Assembly: GCA_001695595.3 (NCBI GenBank)
Contig: MBPM02000031.1
Coordinates: 727,935 to 791,934, forward strand
From: Plasmopara viticola
Lineage: Eukaryota; Oomycota; Peronosporomycetes; Peronosporales; Peronosporaceae
Length of the DNA: 64,000 nt
Reading direction: 5' to 3'
The position numbers were made by a program, and so were the translations under genes. Under the pieces are notes generated by a model. That model saw only the letters and a program-made list of their open reading frames with translations. It searched no databases and was not told the origin of the DNA. Positions 61,034-64,000 of the stretch are shown in pieces. Numbering within the stretch: the stretch's first letter is position 1; every line of letters begins with the position of its first letter.

Positions 61034-62758
61034 CTGGAGAAGCAGGGTATCGATCCCTGTACCTCTCGCATGCTAAGCGAGCGCTCTACCATTTGAGCTA
61101 CATCCCGGTACATTGCACTCAACTTCGTTAGATATAGATAAGTGCGTTCACGTCGCACCATCCCGCTTTGACTATGACACACACGATGTGATCGAAGGTC
61201 GCTTTACTAAAGCCTTTCAAGCAAAAACAGACAATACGACACATAACATCGTCCAGAAATGCGCGTGCCCGGATTCGAACCAGGGATATCACCGCCACAA
61301 GGTGAGGTACTGACCACTATACTACACACGCCTGGAGAAGCAGGGTATCGATCCCTGTACCTCTCGCATGCTAAGCGAGCGCTCTACCATTTGAGCTACA
61401 TCCCCGGTACATTGCACTCAACTTCGTTTAGATATAGATAAGTGCGTTCACGTCGCACCATCCCGCTTTGACTATGACACACACGATGTGATCGAAGGTC
61501 GCTTTACTAAAGCCTTTCAAGCAAAAACAGACAATACGACACATAACATCGTCCAGAAATGCGCGTGCCCGGATTCGAACCAGGGATATCACCGCCACAA
61601 GGTGAGGTACTGACCACTATACTACACACGCCTGGAGAAGCAGGGTATCGATCCCTGTACCTCTCGCATGCTAAGCGAGCGCTCTACCATTTGAGCTACA
61701 TCCCCGGTACATTGCACTCAACTTCGTTTAGATATAGATAAGTGCGTTCACGTCGCACCATCCCGCTTTGACTATGACACACACGATGTGATCGAAGGTC
61801 GCTTTACTAAAGCCTTTGCAAGCAAAAACAGACAATTCGACACATAACATCGTCCAGAAATGCGCGTGCCCGGATTCGAACCAGGGATATCACCGCCACA
61901 AGGTGAGGTACTGACCACTATACTACACACGCCTGGAGAAGCAGGGTATCGATCCCTGTACCTCTCGCATGCTAAGCGAGCGCTCTACCATTTGAGCTAC
62001 ATCCCCGGTACATTGCACTCAACTTCGTTAGATATAGATAAGTGCGTTCACGTCGCACCATCCCGCTTTGACTATGACACACACGATGTGATCGAAGGTC
62101 GCTTTACTAAAGCCTTTCCAAGCAAAAACAGACAATACGACACATAACATCGTCCAGAAATGCGCGTGCCCGGATTCGAACCAGGGATATCACCGCCACA
62201 AGGTGAGGTACTGACCACTATACTACACACGCCTGGAGAAGCAGGGTATCGATCCCTGTACCTCTCGCATGCTAAGCGAGCGCTCTACCATTTGAGCTAC
62301 ATCCCCGGTACATTGCATCCCAACTTCGTTTAGATATAGATAAGTGCGTTCACGTCGCACCATCCCGCTTTGACTATGACACACATGTGATCGAAGTCGC
62401 TTTACTAAAGCCTTTGCAAGCAAAAACAGACAATACGACACATAACATCGTCCAGAAATGCGCGTGCCCGGATTCGAACCAGGGATATCACCGCCACAAG
62501 GTGAGGTACTGACCACTATACTACACACGCCTGGAGAAGCAGGGTATCGATCCCTGTACCTCTCGCATGCTAAGCGAGCGCTCTACCATTTGAGCTACAT
62601 CCCCGGTACATTGCACCCAACTTCGTTTAGATATAGATAAGTGCGTTCACGTCGCACCATCCCGCTTTGACTATGACACACACGATGTGATCGAAGGTCG
62701 CTTTACTTAAAGCCTTCAAGCAAAAACAGACAATACGACACATAACATCGTCCAGAAA

Positions 62759-62827
62759 TGCGCGTGCCCGGATTCGAACCAGGGATATCACCGCCACAAG
62801 GTGAGGTACTGACTATACTACACACGC
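62759..62827 (-). tRNA. tRNA-His(GTG) copy with a 3-base D-loop deletion
   Basis: TACTGACTATAC replaces TACTGACCACTATAC. The paired Ala at 62829-62900 lacks one base (TCTACATTTG for TCTACCATTTG). Damage to both genes of one unit is rare in the array. Confidence 0.75.
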
Positions 62828-63958
62828 CTGGAGAAGCAGGGTATCGATCCCTGTACCTCTCGCATGCTAAGCGAGCGCTCTACATTTGAGCTACATCCCC
62901 GGTACATTGCACTCAACTTCGTTTAGATATAGATAAGTGCGTTCACGTCGCACCATCCGCTTTGACTATGACACACACGATGTGATCGAAGGTCGCTTTA
63001 CTAAAGCCTTTGCAAGCAAAAACAGACAATACGACACATAACATCGTCCAGAAATGCGCGTGCCCGGATTCGAACCAGGGATATCACCGCCACAAGGTGA
63101 GGTACTGACCACTATACTACACACGCCTGGAGAAGCAGGGTATCGATCCCTGTACCTCTCGCATGCTAAGCGAGCGCTCTACCATTTGAGCTACATCCCC
63201 GGTACATTGCACTCAACTTCGTTAGATATAGATAAGTGCGTTCACGTCGCACCATCCCGCTTTGACTATGACACACACGATGTGATCGAAGGTCGCTTTA
63301 CTAAAGCCTTTCAAGCAAAAACAGACAATACGACACATAACATCGTCCAGAAATGCGCGTGCCCGGATTCGAACCAGGGATATCACCGCCACAAGGTGAG
63401 GTACTGACCACTATACTACACACGCCTGGAGAAGCAGGGTATCGATCCCTGTACCTCTCGCATGCTAAGCGAGCGCTCTACCATTTGAGCTACATCCCCG
63501 GTACATTGCACTCAACTTCGTTTAGATATAGATAAGTGCGTTCACGTCGCACCATCCCGCTTTGACTATGACACACACGATGTGATCGAAGGTCGCTTTA
63601 CTAAAGCCTTCGCAAGCAAAAAAACAGACAATACGACACATAACATCGTCCAGAAATGCGCGTGCCCGGATTCGAACCAGGGATATCACCGCCACAAGGT
63701 GAGGTACTGACCACTATACTACACACGCCTGGAGAAGCAGGGTATCGATCCCTGTACCTCTCGCATGCTAAGCGAGCGCTCTACCATTTGAGCTACATCC
63801 CCGGTACATTGCACTCAACTTCGTTTAGATATAGATAAGTGTGTTCACGTCGCACCATCCCGCTTTGACTATGACACACACGATGTGATCGAAGGTCGCT
63901 TTACTAAAGCCTTCGCAAGCAAAAAAACAGAAATTCGACACATAACATCGTCCAGAAA

Positions 63959-64000
63959 TGCGCGTGCCCGGATTCGAACCAGGGATATCACCGCCACAAG
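63959..64000 (-). tRNA. tRNA-His(GTG), cut by the window edge
   Basis: The 3' 42 bases of a 95th His gene, identical to consensus. The array evidently continues to the right. Confidence 0.9.

Larger units (their letters stand above)
35707..63728 (-). tRNA. tRNA-His(GTG), 94 complete tandem copies
   Basis: Each gene is 72 nt. Cloverleaf: acceptor GCGTGTG/CACGCGC, anticodon loop TTGTGGC (GTG), T loop TTCGAAT, discriminator A. The B box GGTTCGAATCC is perfect. Left coordinates: 35707, 36008, 36309, 36609, 36910, 37211, 37512, 37813, 38114, 38415, 38716, 39017, 39318, 39619, 39920, 40221, 40522, 40823, 41124, 41425, 41726, 42027, 42328, 42629, 42929, 43229, 43530, 43831, 44132, 44432, 44732, 45033, 45333, 45634, 45934, 46235, 46536, 46836, 47137, 47438, 47737, 48038, 48337, 48638, 48939, 49240, 49541, 49842, 50142, 50442, 50743, 51044, 51345, 51646, 51946, 52247, 52548, 52848, 53148, 53448, 53749, 54050, 54351, 54651, 54952, 55252, 55554, 55855, 56155, 56456, 56757, 57058, 57359, 57658, 57957, 58257, 58558, 58859, 59160, 59462, 59762, 60063, 60364, 60662, 60963, 61260, 61560, 61861, 62161, 62459, 62759, 63055, 63354, 63657. 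Each ends 71 bases later, except 60963 and 62759 (listed separately). Confidence 0.95.
35780..63802 (-). tRNA. tRNA-Ala(AGC), 94 complete tandem copies
   Basis: Each gene is 73 nt and runs from +73 to +145 relative to the left coordinate of the paired His gene (first copy 35780-35852, last 63730-63802). Anticodon loop TTAGCAT (AGC, inosine-34 expected). The alanine identity pair G3:U70 is present. The T loop is ATCGATA. In the acceptor stem, position 6 is U and position 67 is U, an unpaired U-U. A box TAGCTCAAATGG; B box GGATCGATACC. One-base deletions are seen in the copies paired with His at 47438, 48038, 57658, 60963 and 62759. The copy paired with 36008 has one T-stem change that gives a G-U pair. 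Confidence 0.95.
35539..64000 (-). repeat. Tandem array of a 301-bp tRNA-Ala/tRNA-His unit (94 full pairs, continues)
   Basis: Each unit, read on the minus strand, has a spacer with a TATA-like ATCTATATCTAAAC, then tRNA-Ala(AGC), one G, tRNA-His(GTG) and, 33-37 nt after His, TTTTT. Units are 297-303 bp, mostly 300 or 301, and nearly identical. The first is cut inside Ala at 35539 and the last is cut by the window edge inside His. Changes are mainly single-base spacer variants (AATACGAC or AATTCGAC) and one-base deletions. More changes occur in the first six units and beyond about 57 kb. The whole array has one orientation. Such homogeneity implies unequal crossing over or gene conversion. Confidence 0.97.

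Noticed and set aside
57527..62528. Longer minus-strand ORFs of 67-102 aa within the array
   Set aside because: They arise only where one-base deletions fuse frames across tRNA and spacer; there is no independent coding signal.
35706..63838. Repeated plus-strand 60-codon ORF beginning MRVPGFEPGISPPQGEV in nearly every unit
   Set aside because: It is the antisense reading of the tRNA-His and tRNA-Ala genes. Proteins of this kind are known annotation artefacts over tRNA genes, and the frame breaks at every spacer variant.
35539..64000. CRISPR-like regular repeats
   Set aside because: The 301-bp period, near-identical spacers and tRNA content do not fit a CRISPR array, and the host is eukaryotic.

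Overview
The window is eukaryotic and most likely comes from an oomycete, probably a Peronosporales species (Phytophthora or a downy mildew). The protein-coding genes carry many short introns (48-87 bp) with GTRNGT-like donors. They encode typical eukaryotic proteins: a germinal-centre kinase, HAT1, a BK-like potassium channel, a dynamin and a HIG1 protein. The rest is dominated by decayed LINE and Mutator-like elements. The oomycete assignment is inference from gene structure and repeat style; no species marker was seen.

Layout. 1-1766: 3' part of a membrane-anchored histidine acid phosphatase (six exons visible). About 1.8-13.7 kb: AT-rich, repeat-derived DNA with no convincing gene; one weak ORF lies at 2190-2603, and two diverged copies of a dispersed repeat lie near 4.2 and 12.2 kb. 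13.75-26.2 kb: a compact island of six genes. These are a GCKIII-type Ste20 kinase (-), the type B histone acetyltransferase HAT1 (-), a BK/Slo-like potassium channel with eight introns (+), a BMT5-like rRNA methyltransferase (-), a dynamin-related GTPase (+) and a HIG1-domain protein (-). 26.35-35.5 kb: a transposon graveyard. It holds a LINE with an internal deletion and a perfect 15-bp target-site duplication, a frameshifted MULE transposase, a decayed LINE, three inverted or broken tRNA units, and a second LINE of the same family with a 5' inversion that cuts a tRNA-His gene.

35.54-64.0 kb (to the window edge): a tandem array of a 301-bp unit. Each unit carries, on the minus strand, tRNA-Ala(AGC), one G nucleotide, tRNA-His(GTG) and a TTTTT tract. 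There are 94 complete pairs plus a partial 95th His gene, and the array continues beyond the window.

The array is the outstanding feature. The two tRNAs are one nucleotide apart, so they are probably made as one RNA polymerase III transcript. The single intervening nucleotide is G in the array. It sits at position -1 of tRNA-His, the base that most eukaryotes add after transcription. A single 3'-end cut after tRNA-Ala would therefore release a tRNA-His that already has G-1. Diverged inverted copies at 33.2-33.9 kb and the LINE insertion show that the array edge has been rearranged. The protein genes are unrelated to each other in function; their tight spacing, including a 133-bp divergent promoter and a 68-bp convergent gap, is typical of gene-dense islands between repeats.
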